Positions 36,001 to 43,997 are shown, counted from the stretch's first letter. The stretch: 64,000 nucleotides of DNA from Anaerolineales bacterium (GCA_020634615.1 JACKBI010000009.1:217883-281882); one strand, 5' to 3'. Notes: generated from the letters alone by a model not told the origin. Numbers and translations: made by a program.

Positions 36001-36482
36001 AAGCGAAACAAGGACGTTTCAAAGAATCGCTGGACTTGCTTGGACAGTCAGCAACCGTATTGGAAAGTATCTCGGCGAAACAGCAAACACCTCTTGTAAC
36101 TGAAGCTCGCTATGCTGCCTGCCTAATGATGATGGGCGACACTACAGCCGCGTTGGAAAGAATTGAGCCAGTCCTGGAATTCCTTGCAAGGGACCAACGC
36201 TTATATTTTGAACATGCTCTGGAAATCCCAGCCATCTGTATCCAGGTGTTGGCAGCTAATAGTGATGCACGCCTTGATTCGCTGGTTGCCAAGCAGCATG
36301 CTCGAATGCAAAAGATTGCAAACAGCTTCAATGATGCTGAACAACGTCGCATGTTTCTGGAAAATGTGCCCTGGCACCGGGAAATCACCGCCGCATGGGA
36401 GGCACTTCAGGATCGCAAGAGCCAACAATACCGGCGCACGTCTATCTATGATGAACCATCTGAAGCTATCGCATTCAGATAG
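33066..36482 (+). CDS. SARP-like regulator: winged helix-BTAD-AAA ATPase-TPR
   Basis: 1138 residues. Domain order: an OmpR-type DNA-binding winged helix (about 1-95, ending in the NLTQRLSLLRR helix), a BTAD helical domain (about 100-250, with IDPLDEAMHRRLIRLYTAAGDR), an AAA/STAND ATPase (about 270-560; Walker A SGEAGMGKTRL, Walker B LLVLDDLHWAD), and TPR-like helices from ~680 to 1090. No C-terminal LuxR HTH. Such proteins activate specialised metabolism or transport operons on an unknown signal. The first ~680 codons are very GC-rich; from about 35110 the GC content drops clearly (near 50%) with different codon use. This suggests the sensor part was acquired from another source. A GTG start is used. 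Confidence 0.9.
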   Translation: MARLDVRLLGEPSIQWDGHPWEIARRQARALLFRLAADTSPVPRSQLTFLFWPDAPDTTSRRNLTQRLSLLRRDLPDPSLLQTTATHVHLDREQVCVDVVRFRQLLSETGARQVASLVEAVDLYSDSFLVGFSLPNAPEFDQWVHAQRSDLQGLLLDALADLVNHHAETGNIPAAVAAARHALSIDPLDEAMHRRLIRLYTAAGDRAAALQQFETCAAILERELGVDPLPETVAAYQAALAGSVDAPEPPAQRLAWKTQPSLHVPFTGREDALADLARAYRRAQSGQGGVVLVSGEAGMGKTRLVQEFAGRLPDNGLVLVGSSQRESLAAPYGSLVEALRSGLEEAAQTLSGQGRRARLADLLPGGIAPIWLSEASRLLPELRALAPNLPQPIEISDPDAARARLFEALHRLLTALPAPRQTTLLVLDDLHWADEATVGWLSYLASKLRRSRLLVVAALRPGDVAGLDDLRATLSRRQALHEMALAGWDRATVQQVLERLPRLTGEDAAGMAVRLHNTTGGNPFFVLSILQEMVEGGSEKGDDKLPVPGQVREVLERRVQGLQPAARQVLEAGAVLGARHDFALLQAISGRDGLETADGLDELVARQMLDPLPAGFQFHHDLIRATAYDRMSSWRRRLLHSRAADALEERLAAVKAGTKPGVDEIEFQEIDLVRLLAEQHIEAAQEERAVSYLFQAGQYADSAYANEEAVNYFNRALAFVSDDDRETQWELLSALEIVNQRLGDWEIARSNADQMLPLAEALQDSGKISIVLQRLAFWYELTGSYEEAERAIQGSIVNAQDANDVLLEARARGLWGKILWRQDRIDAGVEQRQQQLALAHQLSDRHFEALALFQLGSVIGATGDGVQAEQLTKQALALTEEIGDRFQTISMYEQLVVWAFSRGDYDVTERLLEKTESLTLEFGVGTNKWFVQDFRAGVAEVKGDLVRAEKLYRLALSELRKLGIQAMIGITLADIGYLQAKQGRFKESLDLLGQSATVLESISAKQQTPLVTEARYAACLMMMGDTTAALERIEPVLEFLARDQRLYFEHALEIPAICIQVLAANSDARLDSLVAKQHARMQKIANSFNDAEQRRMFLENVPWHREITAAWEALQDRKSQQYRRTSIYDEPSEAIAFR

Positions 36483-36605
36483 CTGTCGGTAGAGTGCAGA
36501 GAAGCCTCGCGACTAAAGGTATCGGGTCAGTCTGGTGACCAAGGAGTGCCTATGAGAATCTTGCCGACTTGTCGTATCAACAGTTTTGAAGAGGAGGAAC
36601 GTCCC

Positions 36606-38378
36606 ATGTCCACCCGAAACTCACCTTTGATCGTTCTGATCGCCATTCTTCTCGTGGCCGCATGTGTTGCGCCACCTCCAGCGGTGGTGGAACAGGCACA
36701 GAACACCGCGTCAATTAGTTCAGATGAACCAACAGAGCCAGTAACCCTCAACTTGAACCTCGGCAGTGAGCCGCTGACCGCCGACCCGGGATTGGCCATC
36801 GACGGAACGTCCGCTGAGTTGATCGAGCAGATGTTTGCCGGTCTCACGGACTATGCAACGGACTCGACCGCGGTGGTACCAGAACTGGCAACCGACTGGT
36901 CGGTGAGCGATGATGGTCACACCTGGACTTACCACATGCGAGACGACGTGCCCTGGGTTCGATGGGATCCCGAAACTCAGTCCGTGGTGCAGGAAACAGA
37001 CATCTCAGGCAACGTTCGTATGGTAAACGCACACGATGTGGTCTACGGAGTAAAACGCACGCTGGACCCAAGAACGAGTTCTCAATACGCCTACGTACTC
37101 TACTCCATTGCCGGGGCAGTTGACCTCAACACAGCAGAGGCGGTGACACAAGAATTGCTGGATGGAGTCGCCGTACATGCGTCGGATGATTTCACCGTGG
37201 AATTCACGTTGGAAAGCCCTGCCGCTTATTTCCCCAGCATCGCCAGCCTCTGGGTCGCGCGCCCAGCGCCGCAATGGGCGATCGAGACGCACGGCGAGCA
37301 GTGGACACAACCAGGGAACATGGTCAGCAACGGTCCATTCGTCATGACCGAGTGGAACCATGAGGACTCCATTTCACTGGTACGCAATCCATTCTGGCCG
37401 GGCTGGAAAGAGCCTGGCAGTGGGAATATCGACCGCATCGAATACGTAATGGTGCCGGATAATCTGACCGCGTTGGCTCTTTACGATACAGATCATTTGG
37501 ATCAGAAATACATCCAGCCCACAGATTTTGGAAACATGGCTGATGATCCCGGCCGCAAGGCAGAAATGGTAGTTCAACCTGTGTTGACTACCACCTATGT
37601 TGGCTTCACTACCAACAAACCACCGGTGAATGATCCATTGGTGCGTAAGGCGCTGTCGGCGGCGATTGACCGTCAGAGTATCGTCAACGACCTTCGCAGC
37701 GGCATGGGCATCCCCGCCAATGCCTTCGCACCGCCAGGTATTTTCGGCAGCGTAGCTCAAGACCCGGAAATCGGCAGGTGGCTTGTAGATTATGCACAGG
37801 GCCAGGAGCTTGCACGTCAATGGATGGCTGAAGCAGGATATCCAAACGGCAAGGGCTTGGTGATAGAGTTGTCACATACGGACTTCGAGTACATGTCAAC
37901 TCTCGGCCAGGCGATTCAGGCCATGTGGAAAGACACGTTTCCTGAAGCAGATATCCGCATCGAACCCTTGGAAGTTGGTGTGTTCTTTCAGTCTCTGAAC
38001 CCCGGAGCGCCGGTCGAAGACGCCCCCATGGTTTGGATTACAGCCTGGGCGGCTGACTATGCCGATGAAAACAACTGGGTGCATGAAGTCTTCAGCGCTG
38101 ATGAAGGCATCAACTGGCCGCGCGCCGTTCCCAGCCAGTTCGAAGAGTTGACCAAACAGGCCCAAACCGAAAACGATCCGGCGAAACGGGAATCGCTTTA
38201 CCGTGAAGCTGAGCGGTTACTGGTGGAAGAGGAAGCGCGTATTGCCCCGCTCTATTTCGTCACCGGCGCACGGCTTGATAAGCCGTGGCTCGCGATGAGG
38301 AGCAAGCTGCTAGGACTGCCCCAGATGGACACCTGGTCCATCGACTGGGAAGCCAAACAGGCTGCGTTGGGCCAGTAA
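36606..38378 (+). CDS. ABC transporter peptide-binding lipoprotein (SBP_bac_5, OppA/DppA-like)
   Basis: 590 residues from ATG 36606, which follows AGGAGG; the frame extends to 36546 without need. The signal peptide ends in a lipobox (LLVAAC). The mature protein has the family 5 pattern: LNLGSEPLTADPGLAID, ELATDWSVSDDGHTWTYHMRDDV, VHASDDFTVEFTLESPAAYF and DPLVRKALSAAIDRQSIV. Proteins of this family bind peptides, nickel or sugars. No permease or ATPase genes are adjacent, so it depends on a transporter elsewhere or acts as a sensor. It is moderate-GC like the end of the upstream regulator, which may control it. Confidence 0.93.
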   Translation: MSTRNSPLIVLIAILLVAACVAPPPAVVEQAQNTASISSDEPTEPVTLNLNLGSEPLTADPGLAIDGTSAELIEQMFAGLTDYATDSTAVVPELATDWSVSDDGHTWTYHMRDDVPWVRWDPETQSVVQETDISGNVRMVNAHDVVYGVKRTLDPRTSSQYAYVLYSIAGAVDLNTAEAVTQELLDGVAVHASDDFTVEFTLESPAAYFPSIASLWVARPAPQWAIETHGEQWTQPGNMVSNGPFVMTEWNHEDSISLVRNPFWPGWKEPGSGNIDRIEYVMVPDNLTALALYDTDHLDQKYIQPTDFGNMADDPGRKAEMVVQPVLTTTYVGFTTNKPPVNDPLVRKALSAAIDRQSIVNDLRSGMGIPANAFAPPGIFGSVAQDPEIGRWLVDYAQGQELARQWMAEAGYPNGKGLVIELSHTDFEYMSTLGQAIQAMWKDTFPEADIRIEPLEVGVFFQSLNPGAPVEDAPMVWITAWAADYADENNWVHEVFSADEGINWPRAVPSQFEELTKQAQTENDPAKRESLYREAERLLVEEEARIAPLYFVTGARLDKPWLAMRSKLLGLPQMDTWSIDWEAKQAALGQ

Positions 38379-38414
38379 CGGTCAAACGTTCTAAAGACCC
38401 GTTTCAGGAGCAAC

Positions 38415-38445
38415 AAAACGCTCACCCGGTTGGGTGGGCGTTTTT
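38415..38445 (+). terminator. Intrinsic terminator after the peptide-binding lipoprotein
   Basis: Stem 38415-38427 with 38432-38444 (one G-U pair), GGTT tetraloop, run of five T. Confidence 0.85.
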
Positions 38446-38492
38446 GATTCAGGTGCGGTTGAGCGTTGCCCGTCTTGCTGAGGCTGACGTAT

Positions 38493-38521
38493 TGTTTACA
38501 CCCGCGCGCTGTTTGTAAACA
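38493..38521. promoter_or_regulatory. Palindromic operator-like site
   Basis: TGTTTACA (38493-38500), 13 bases, TGTAAACA (38514-38521), followed by another TTTGTAA. It is upstream of the first Ig-like gene. Possible binding site of a dimeric regulator. Confidence 0.35.
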
Positions 38522-38595
38522 GTTTGTAAGCACCTCCCTGCTATCCTGTGGCCAGTCGATCCGGATCCGCAATCACAAATTTCAGGAGGTGCTGA

Positions 38596-38985
38596 GTGAA
38601 ACGAAAGTTATTGTCCGCAGGGCTGCTGCTGGCGGTCCTGCTCACCGCCCTGGTCGCACCCACATCAGCGGACGGCCGCAACCTGCCGCCGGTGGCTGAG
38701 CCAGACTTCGCGCTGACGTCCCCCTATGACCCGGTGTCCATCGCCAACGTCCTTGCCAACGACTGGGATCCCAACGGGGATGAGATCGTCCTTGTCGGAA
38801 TTCGCGCAACCGAGTACGGGACCGCCCTCATGAAACCCGAGGCCGGCCTGGTTTACTTCGCGTTTGCCAAAGACGCACCCAAGGACGCCGTGGGGATCGT
38901 GGTCTACGAGATCCGCGACAGCTACGGTGCATCGGCCCAGGGCGTGCTGACCATCTATCAACCGACGTGGTGCTGTTCTGCCTAG
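38596..38985 (+). CDS. Small secreted protein with one Ig-like (cadherin-type) domain
   Basis: 129 residues from GTG 38596, preceded by AGGAGGT at 38584-38590. A signal peptide (LLAVLLTALVAPTSA) is followed by a single ~95-residue domain with the signature VLANDWDPNGDEIVLVG and a closing YEIRDSYGASAQGVLTIY. This is the bacterial Ig-like/cadherin-like repeat that usually occurs in long tandem arrays in adhesins. Here it stands alone and ends in a short Cys pair (TWCCSA). A paralogue follows 38 bases later. Surface or secreted role; function unknown. Confidence 0.8.
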   Translation: MKRKLLSAGLLLAVLLTALVAPTSADGRNLPPVAEPDFALTSPYDPVSIANVLANDWDPNGDEIVLVGIRATEYGTALMKPEAGLVYFAFAKDAPKDAVGIVVYEIRDSYGASAQGVLTIYQPTWCCSA

Positions 38986-39023
38986 CACCGCCCAACCTAT
39001 CTACCACGCACAGGAGGTACAAC

Positions 39024-39419
39024 ATGAAACGCCAAATCGTCTCTGCGGGACTGCTGCTGCTGGTCCTGCTCACTCTGATCGCCGGCCCGGCTGGCGCCCA
39101 GGAACGGAACCATCCGCCCGTGGCGGTGCCGGACTACGCCAATCTCGCCGAACCCTTCACCTATGTGGTCGTTGATGTGGTTGCCAACGACTACGACCTC
39201 GACGGCGACGCCATCCTCGTAACCGGGCTGCTCGACGTCGACGGCGGACAGGCCTGGCTGGGGAAGAAGTCCGGGACCATCGTGTTCCGCTGGGTCAACG
39301 AAACAACCGGTCATCCGCCAGCCACGGTACACTACCTGTTGGAAGACAAGCACGGCGCCTCGTCCGTCGGCACGTTGACGGTCTACAACTTCCCGACGTG
39401 CGACGAAGCCTGCCAATAA
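39024..39419 (+). CDS. Small secreted Ig-like protein, paralogue of the preceding gene
   Basis: 131 residues from ATG 39024, with AGGAGGT upstream; the longer frame from 38967 overlaps the previous gene. Signal peptide (LLVLLTLIAGPAGA) and one domain with VVANDYDLDGDAILVTG and HYLLEDKHGASSVGTLTVY, aligned along its length with the upstream protein. It also ends with two cysteines (CDEACQ). The pair is a tandem duplication with considerable divergence. The conserved terminal cysteines suggest disulfide bonding or anchoring. Confidence 0.82.
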   Translation: MKRQIVSAGLLLLVLLTLIAGPAGAQERNHPPVAVPDYANLAEPFTYVVVDVVANDYDLDGDAILVTGLLDVDGGQAWLGKKSGTIVFRWVNETTGHPPATVHYLLEDKHGASSVGTLTVYNFPTCDEACQ

Positions 39420-39531
39420 GCTGTCGTGCTACGCCCTTGGGGTGAAGCGGAAACAGCACGGAATGGCCGGCGCAGGGTGGCCGTTGGCGAGCCATTTTGC
39501 GTCGGCTGTTGCCAGACCGGAACAAATCCCT

Positions 39532-39783
39532 ATGCGCGCTAACAAGGACAGCCAGTCCACCATCGTTCCCAGGCCCCTGCAGCCGAGCTACCACTCCTTC
39601 CTGCTGCGGTTGTGGCTGGAGTGCAACGGAACGTGGCGCGGCGAGATGGTGCATTTCCAGACCGACCAGCAGCACCCCGACCAGCCAGCCGACGGATTGA
39701 TCGAAACCCTGCACGACATCATCAAAGTGGATAGCAAGGAAGCGCCGACTGACAGCTTGGAAGAGAAGACCGACTCGCTATGA
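39532..39783 (+). CDS. Small cytosolic protein of a regulator-associated family, unknown function
   Basis: About 83 residues (ATG 39532; the frame is open from 39442). The core SFLLRLWLECNGTWRGEMVHF followed by an ETLHDII helix is a compact alpha-beta unit. The same pattern (VFIVRIWAEH, then PEWRGAVEPV and DIDELTEFI) occurs in the small gene at 41625-41867, so this is a real gene and a local family. The stop overlaps the ATG of the BTAD regulator (ATGA), indicating translational coupling and a likely functional link with it. Confidence 0.65.
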   Translation: MRANKDSQSTIVPRPLQPSYHSFLLRLWLECNGTWRGEMVHFQTDQQHPDQPADGLIETLHDIIKVDSKEAPTDSLEEKTDSL

Positions 39784-40799
39784 CTACACTGCGCATCACC
39801 CTGCTTGGCAATCTCACCGTGGCCCACGCGGGCCTGCCTGCCACGCCGCAACCCACCCGCATCGTGCAGGCGCTGCTGGCCTATCTGGTGCTCCATCGGG
39901 ACCGCGCCCATCCGCGCGAGGTGGTGGCCGGCCTGTTCTGGGGCGATTCCACCGAACGGCACGCGCGCAATGCGCTGAGCACCGCTCTGTGGCGACTGCG
40001 GCGGGTTCTTGAGCCGGACGGCGTCCCCAAGGGCGCCTACCTGCTGGCCAACGGCTCCGACGAGATTGCCTTCAACCGCGCCAGCGATCACTGGCTGGAT
40101 GTCGCCGAACTCGAGCAGCAGGCAAGTCGTGCGCTCGCGAGACCGGTCCTGTCCCTGGAGCAACCTGATCTTGAGGCTCTTGAGCAGACGCTAGTTCTAT
40201 ACACCGGCGATCTGTTGCCCGCCATCTACGACGACTGGGTGCTGGTAGAGCGGGAGCGGCTGCGACGTATCTATCTCAACAGCCTGGCGCACTTGATGCG
40301 CGGCCGTGAGTACCGAGAGGAGTACAGCCAGGCGTTGTCCGCGGCGCGCCGTATCCTCGACCTCGATCCGCTGCGGGAGGAGATCCACCGTGCCGTGATG
40401 CGGCTGCACGCAGCCCAGGGACAGCGTGCGCTGGCGGTGCGCCAGTACGAGCGCTGCCGGCAGGTGCTCGAGCAGGAGTTAGGTGTGTCGCCGATGCCTG
40501 AGACCCAGGCGCTGCTGGCAAAGATCGTGAGATCGCCAGGTCGTCAGCCTGCGAGCGACAACGCACCGGTGGAAACACCATACGCCTACGCCATAGCTGA
40601 ACTGCAGCAAGCGCGCCGGGAATTTGCCCAGGCCCAGCAACGGCTGCAACGCGCTATCAGTTTGGTCGAAAACTTATCGTCGTCTCGCGATCTCGCAACA
40701 ACAAGAACCCCCACCAGTAACTATTCAGGCGATCACGGAGCGCCAGACTTCGGAAGTCGCCGCAGCAAGGTGGAAGCATCTCTCACCGCGTTGGGCTAG
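39780..40799 (+). CDS. BTAD/SARP-family transcriptional regulator
   Basis: 339 residues. An N-terminal winged-helix DNA-binding domain (about 1-100; ARNALSTALWRLRRVLEPDG) and a BTAD domain (about 105-250; DLDPLREEIHRAVMRLHAAQGQR) are followed by a short coiled coil (ELQQARREFAQAQQRLQRAISL) and no ATPase or TPR part. This is the minimal SARP layout typical of activators. The last ~28 codons and the stop lie inside a palindromic element (40716-40848), so the native C-terminus has been replaced. Coupled to the small gene upstream. Likely regulates the neighbouring secreted-protein genes (inference). Confidence 0.88.
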   Translation: MTTLRITLLGNLTVAHAGLPATPQPTRIVQALLAYLVLHRDRAHPREVVAGLFWGDSTERHARNALSTALWRLRRVLEPDGVPKGAYLLANGSDEIAFNRASDHWLDVAELEQQASRALARPVLSLEQPDLEALEQTLVLYTGDLLPAIYDDWVLVERERLRRIYLNSLAHLMRGREYREEYSQALSAARRILDLDPLREEIHRAVMRLHAAQGQRALAVRQYERCRQVLEQELGVSPMPETQALLAKIVRSPGRQPASDNAPVETPYAYAIAELQQARREFAQAQQRLQRAISLVENLSSSRDLATTRTPTSNYSGDHGAPDFGSRRSKVEASLTALG

Positions 40800-40848
40800 T
40801 TGTTACGCAGAACCGGCGACTTCCGAAGTCTAAGGCTGAATAGTTACT
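40716..40848. mobile_element. MITE-like palindromic element inserted into the end of the BTAD gene
   Basis: 133 bp bounded by 13-bp inverted repeats (AGTAACTATTCAG at 40716-40728 and its complement at 40836-40848). Inside is a second perfect 18-bp inverted pair (40745-40762 and 40814-40831) containing ACTTCGGAAGT. The inner pair recurs at 55403-55491. No coding capacity of its own. Confidence 0.65.
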
Positions 40849-40979
40849 TCCACCAATATGTAGCGATCAGCCACTTGTGATGCTTGTGTGCGACTTGTGT
40901 GCGAGTGCCGTGATCGGGACATGGTACAGTTTTATAGCCGTTTGAGAACCATTTTCGAAGTTCAAGGAGGATTTGCCAA

Positions 40980-41558
40980 ATGAGAAAGCTAATTCAATCT
41001 GTGGTGATCGCAAGCATGCTGATCCTGCTCATCGTCGTCCCTGCGGCTGCCCAGCCGCCTGACCCGGTTGACATCTGGCCCTACCCGAATCCAGATCCTG
41101 CGAGCGGCGGCGTCTGGACTGTGCCCGAGAACTATCCGGTGCGTCTCATCTGGGCCTGGGCTGCCAAGACCAAAGGGCTGGTACGGGTGTTCCAGAACGC
41201 TTCCAGCCATAGCTACCAGATCATCGACACCGACACCGGCGACGTGGTCTATGAGGTCCTCCCTGGGGTTGGCGACTCCCTCTGGGGCGCGCCGGTCCTG
41301 GTTGATCCGGCCGACTGGGGCTGGGACTGTCACGGGGGAAGAGTGTGGTTTACCTGGTGGGAGTTCACGTTTCCGGACGGATTGCCTGAAGGCAACTATG
41401 CGCTGGAGATCACCGAGACCTTTAGCCACCCGGTGAACGATGGCTATCACACTTGTTCGGATCTCGTGACAGGACAACAACTTGCGGGCCCGCCCAGCCT
41501 CTACCCGGCAGGAACGTCCACCTGGGGCGTGTCGGTCGAGTCAGTGGCCGCACCGTAG
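40980..41558 (+). CDS. Secreted protein, unknown function
   Basis: 192 residues from ATG 40980, with AAGGAGG at 40964-40970. A signal peptide (MLILLIVVPAAA-Q) is followed by a beta-rich, Trp-rich domain (WPYPNPD, IWAWAAKTKGLVRVFQNAS, WFTWWEFTFPDGLPEGNYALEI). I recognise no family. The segment ending NYALEIT with a Pro/Gly turn resembles an Ig-like or YtkA-like beta sandwich, but this is only an impression. Its own leader has two TTGTGTGCGA direct repeats (about 40884-40905). It is followed by a GC-rich hairpin. Confidence 0.7.
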   Translation: MRKLIQSVVIASMLILLIVVPAAAQPPDPVDIWPYPNPDPASGGVWTVPENYPVRLIWAWAAKTKGLVRVFQNASSHSYQIIDTDTGDVVYEVLPGVGDSLWGAPVLVDPADWGWDCHGGRVWFTWWEFTFPDGLPEGNYALEITETFSHPVNDGYHTCSDLVTGQQLAGPPSLYPAGTSTWGVSVESVAAP

Positions 41559-41576
41559 GCTATCACTTCACCACCG

Positions 41577-41607
41577 CCGGGCCCGGGTCGGTAGAACCCG
41601 GGCCCGG
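41577..41607 (+). terminator. GC-rich hairpin after the secreted-protein gene
   Basis: Perfect 12-bp stem (41577-41588 with 41596-41607), 7-base loop, no T-tract. Confidence 0.45.
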
Positions 41608-41624
41608 CACGGGAGCTGTCGCTG

Positions 41625-41867
41625 ATGACCGCCGATTTCGAGGACCAAACCTACGTGTTCATCGTACGTATCTGGGCCGAGCATCGAGAGATCAAGAACG
41701 CCAAGCCAGAGTGGCGCGGTGCAGTTGAACCAGTATCGTCGACGGACAAGCTATATTTCACGGACATTGACGAGCTGACTGAATTCATCATGAGCGTGAC
41801 GGGTGCTCATAGACTGAGGCAAAGGCCACCTTTCCCAAGTGAGATCAAGTCGTTTGGAAAGCCGTAG
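41625..41867 (+). CDS. Small cytosolic protein, second member of the 39532 family
   Basis: 80 residues. The core VFIVRIWAEHREIK, PEWRGAVEPV and DIDELTEFI align in order and spacing with the protein at 39532-39783 (LLRLW, WRGEMVHF, GLIETLHDI). No signal peptide or TM segment, so cytosolic. It lies between secreted-protein genes and may be a small regulator or adaptor. Function unknown. Confidence 0.55.
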   Translation: MTADFEDQTYVFIVRIWAEHREIKNAKPEWRGAVEPVSSTDKLYFTDIDELTEFIMSVTGAHRLRQRPPFPSEIKSFGKP

Positions 41868-41975
41868 CCCAACCCACAGGGACTCCTGTCGACCATCGCC
41901 TCAGTCTCCATTCCTGTCGAATTGCCTAAACCCGCAAGCAGCACACACTACATGGTCCCGGAAGGAGGATTGATC

Positions 41976-43997
41976 GTGAACTACAAGGGAAATCTGAGGG
42001 TGTTGGTTATACTCGTAGCGCTGGTGAGCCTGTTTCTGCCTGGAGAGCGTAGCCTGGCTCAGGATCTGGGCTTTTCCCAGGTGACCACAGATGCCAGCCG
42101 GCCGCACCAGGTTCAAGCAAGTACCCCAACAAGTTACGTGTTGGAGCTGGTCAACCCCTCGCCCGAGCCAATGGAGGTCAGTCTGGCGATAACGGCCTCC
42201 ACCGCTTGGACCGCCGAGCTGTTCTTCGCTGATGAGTTGTTCCGTCCTACTTCCACGGGCTTTCCGCAAGCCACAGTAGAATTAGCAGCGCAAGAAAGCC
42301 GCTACCTGGTGGCCTACCTGACAGCACCGGCCGGGCTGTCGGAAGGTGAGGTGGGTGCTGCGCATGTGACCGCCAACGGCCAGACCGTCGACTTGAAGGC
42401 CGCTGTTCGCAACGTGCCCAAGGTGTTCTTTGTGTCAATGGACGGTTGCGGAGGCGGATACCTGTATATCGACCGCAATGGGCAATGGGACACTGGCACC
42501 TACGAACCCCTGATGCCACGAACCAGAGACTTCCTGGAACAATCTGCCTTCTTCCCCAACGCATTCGGTCTCTTGCCATCCATCACCGACCCCAATCACA
42601 TGAGTGTGGTCAGCGGTTCCTGGCCAGGAACACTGGGCGTAGCCAACGTATTCCATCACTTCGCCGGCATCGACCCGACCGGAGAGCCAGTCTTCCTAGC
42701 GCCGAGCAAGGACCTGTTGCGATGGGGTGATGACGGTGCCTCGATCCAGACGGTCTACGATGTGCTGCCGGCCGGCAACCCAGACGTATACAATGCTTTT
42801 CTGTCCGGAAAGGAACTCACCGGTCACCTACTGGACGACGGCAACGATACAATGGACACCATCGCCGGTGGAATCTGGCACCCCTACTACCTGCAAGATC
42901 CGCAGCTTCGCAAGATTGGAGATCCGCCGAGCGACCCAGATGCGGCAACGGATCGGGACGGCACCAACCTGTTCCCGTCAAGCCAGGCAAAGATGTACCA
43001 GAGCGCGGGCCTCCGGGACCTGAACGCCCATCCTTCCAAGTACCCGTCCGATCGCTGGGTGATGGACAGCGCGTTGCGCATCCTCTTCGCAGAGGACCCT
43101 GACTTGTTCTACATAAACATGGGTGACTGTGACGACGGTGAGCATTACTTGGGGGCCGCCGATCGCCCGCCAGAATGGACCGACCTGGGTACGCCCGAAG
43201 TGCTATGGGACGACGCGAACCTGTACAATCCCCGAGTCAACCGCGGAGCGGTTCTTGACATCGTGTTCGAGGCGGACTACCTGTTTGGCCGATTCCTCGA
43301 CGCCCTGGATCTCAAGCAGACGGCTGACCAGAGTGTGGTCAGCCTGTTATCCGACCACGGGCAGGTGACCTTGATGGACGATTCTTTGATCGACATGGGA
43401 GACGTCCTGACAGACTTAGGCATAAGCCAGGACGATGTCGAGATGATTACCGCCTCGGGATCTATTGGTTATCTGTACCTAACCGATTCATCCCTGGCGG
43501 CGGCGGTCGCTTCTCAGCTTGCCGATTACACGCTCGTTCATCCACTAAACCAGGCGACCGTACATCCCTTCGTCGTGCTCGACCGTGATGAAATGGACAG
43601 TGGAATCGATGACGTCTATGGTCCGCTGGTGGAGGATGGCGTAGCTGGCAATCGCAGAGGAGAACTATATAGCGCCTGGAACATCGATCATCCTGTGCAT
43701 GACACTTCCAAGGTGCGCTGGCCAGACCTTTGGGTGTTCACTCTGTTTCGCTTCAACATTATCCATCAGAGCAGCCCTGAGATCGGTGGAGCATTGGGAA
43801 CGTTCCATTTCACAGCCAGTCACGGCTCTCCTGAGAGCTCCTGGGTCCAACTTGCCATGCGCGGACCCGGTTTGGCGGTTGGAGTGCACCAGGAACGAGT
43901 TAGCCTGGCCGACGTGGCCCCCACGTTGTACGCTCTTCTCGGCTTTTCGGAACCGGCCAACGTCGACGGTGAAGCGATACTCTCCGCACTACGCTAA
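41976..43997 (+). CDS. Secreted alkaline-phosphatase-superfamily protein (type I phosphodiesterase/nucleotide pyrophosphatase-like)
   Basis: 673 residues from GTG 41976, seven bases after AAGGAGG; longer frames to 41922 are not needed. Signal peptide (LVALVSLFLPGERSLA), an N-terminal beta-sandwich (about 35-150; VLELVNPSPEPMEVSLAITA), then the metallo-hydrolase domain starting VFFVSMDGCGGG. Metal-site landmarks: the first Asp (SMDG), the nucleophile region PSITDPNHMSVVSGSWPG, LLSDHGQVTL, HFTASHGSP and the C-terminal ADVAPTLYALLG. The fold hydrolyses phosphate mono- or diesters or sulfates; the substrate is unknown. Last gene of the plus-strand island. Confidence 0.87.
   Translation: MNYKGNLRVLVILVALVSLFLPGERSLAQDLGFSQVTTDASRPHQVQASTPTSYVLELVNPSPEPMEVSLAITASTAWTAELFFADELFRPTSTGFPQATVELAAQESRYLVAYLTAPAGLSEGEVGAAHVTANGQTVDLKAAVRNVPKVFFVSMDGCGGGYLYIDRNGQWDTGTYEPLMPRTRDFLEQSAFFPNAFGLLPSITDPNHMSVVSGSWPGTLGVANVFHHFAGIDPTGEPVFLAPSKDLLRWGDDGASIQTVYDVLPAGNPDVYNAFLSGKELTGHLLDDGNDTMDTIAGGIWHPYYLQDPQLRKIGDPPSDPDAATDRDGTNLFPSSQAKMYQSAGLRDLNAHPSKYPSDRWVMDSALRILFAEDPDLFYINMGDCDDGEHYLGAADRPPEWTDLGTPEVLWDDANLYNPRVNRGAVLDIVFEADYLFGRFLDALDLKQTADQSVVSLLSDHGQVTLMDDSLIDMGDVLTDLGISQDDVEMITASGSIGYLYLTDSSLAAAVASQLADYTLVHPLNQATVHPFVVLDRDEMDSGIDDVYGPLVEDGVAGNRRGELYSAWNIDHPVHDTSKVRWPDLWVFTLFRFNIIHQSSPEIGGALGTFHFTASHGSPESSWVQLAMRGPGLAVGVHQERVSLADVAPTLYALLGFSEPANVDGEAILSALR

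Noticed and set aside
36546..36605. 20-residue N-terminal extension of the peptide-binding lipoprotein
   Set aside because: ATG 36606 has a strong AGGAGG and gives a normal signal peptide with lipobox; the extension would place charged residues before it.
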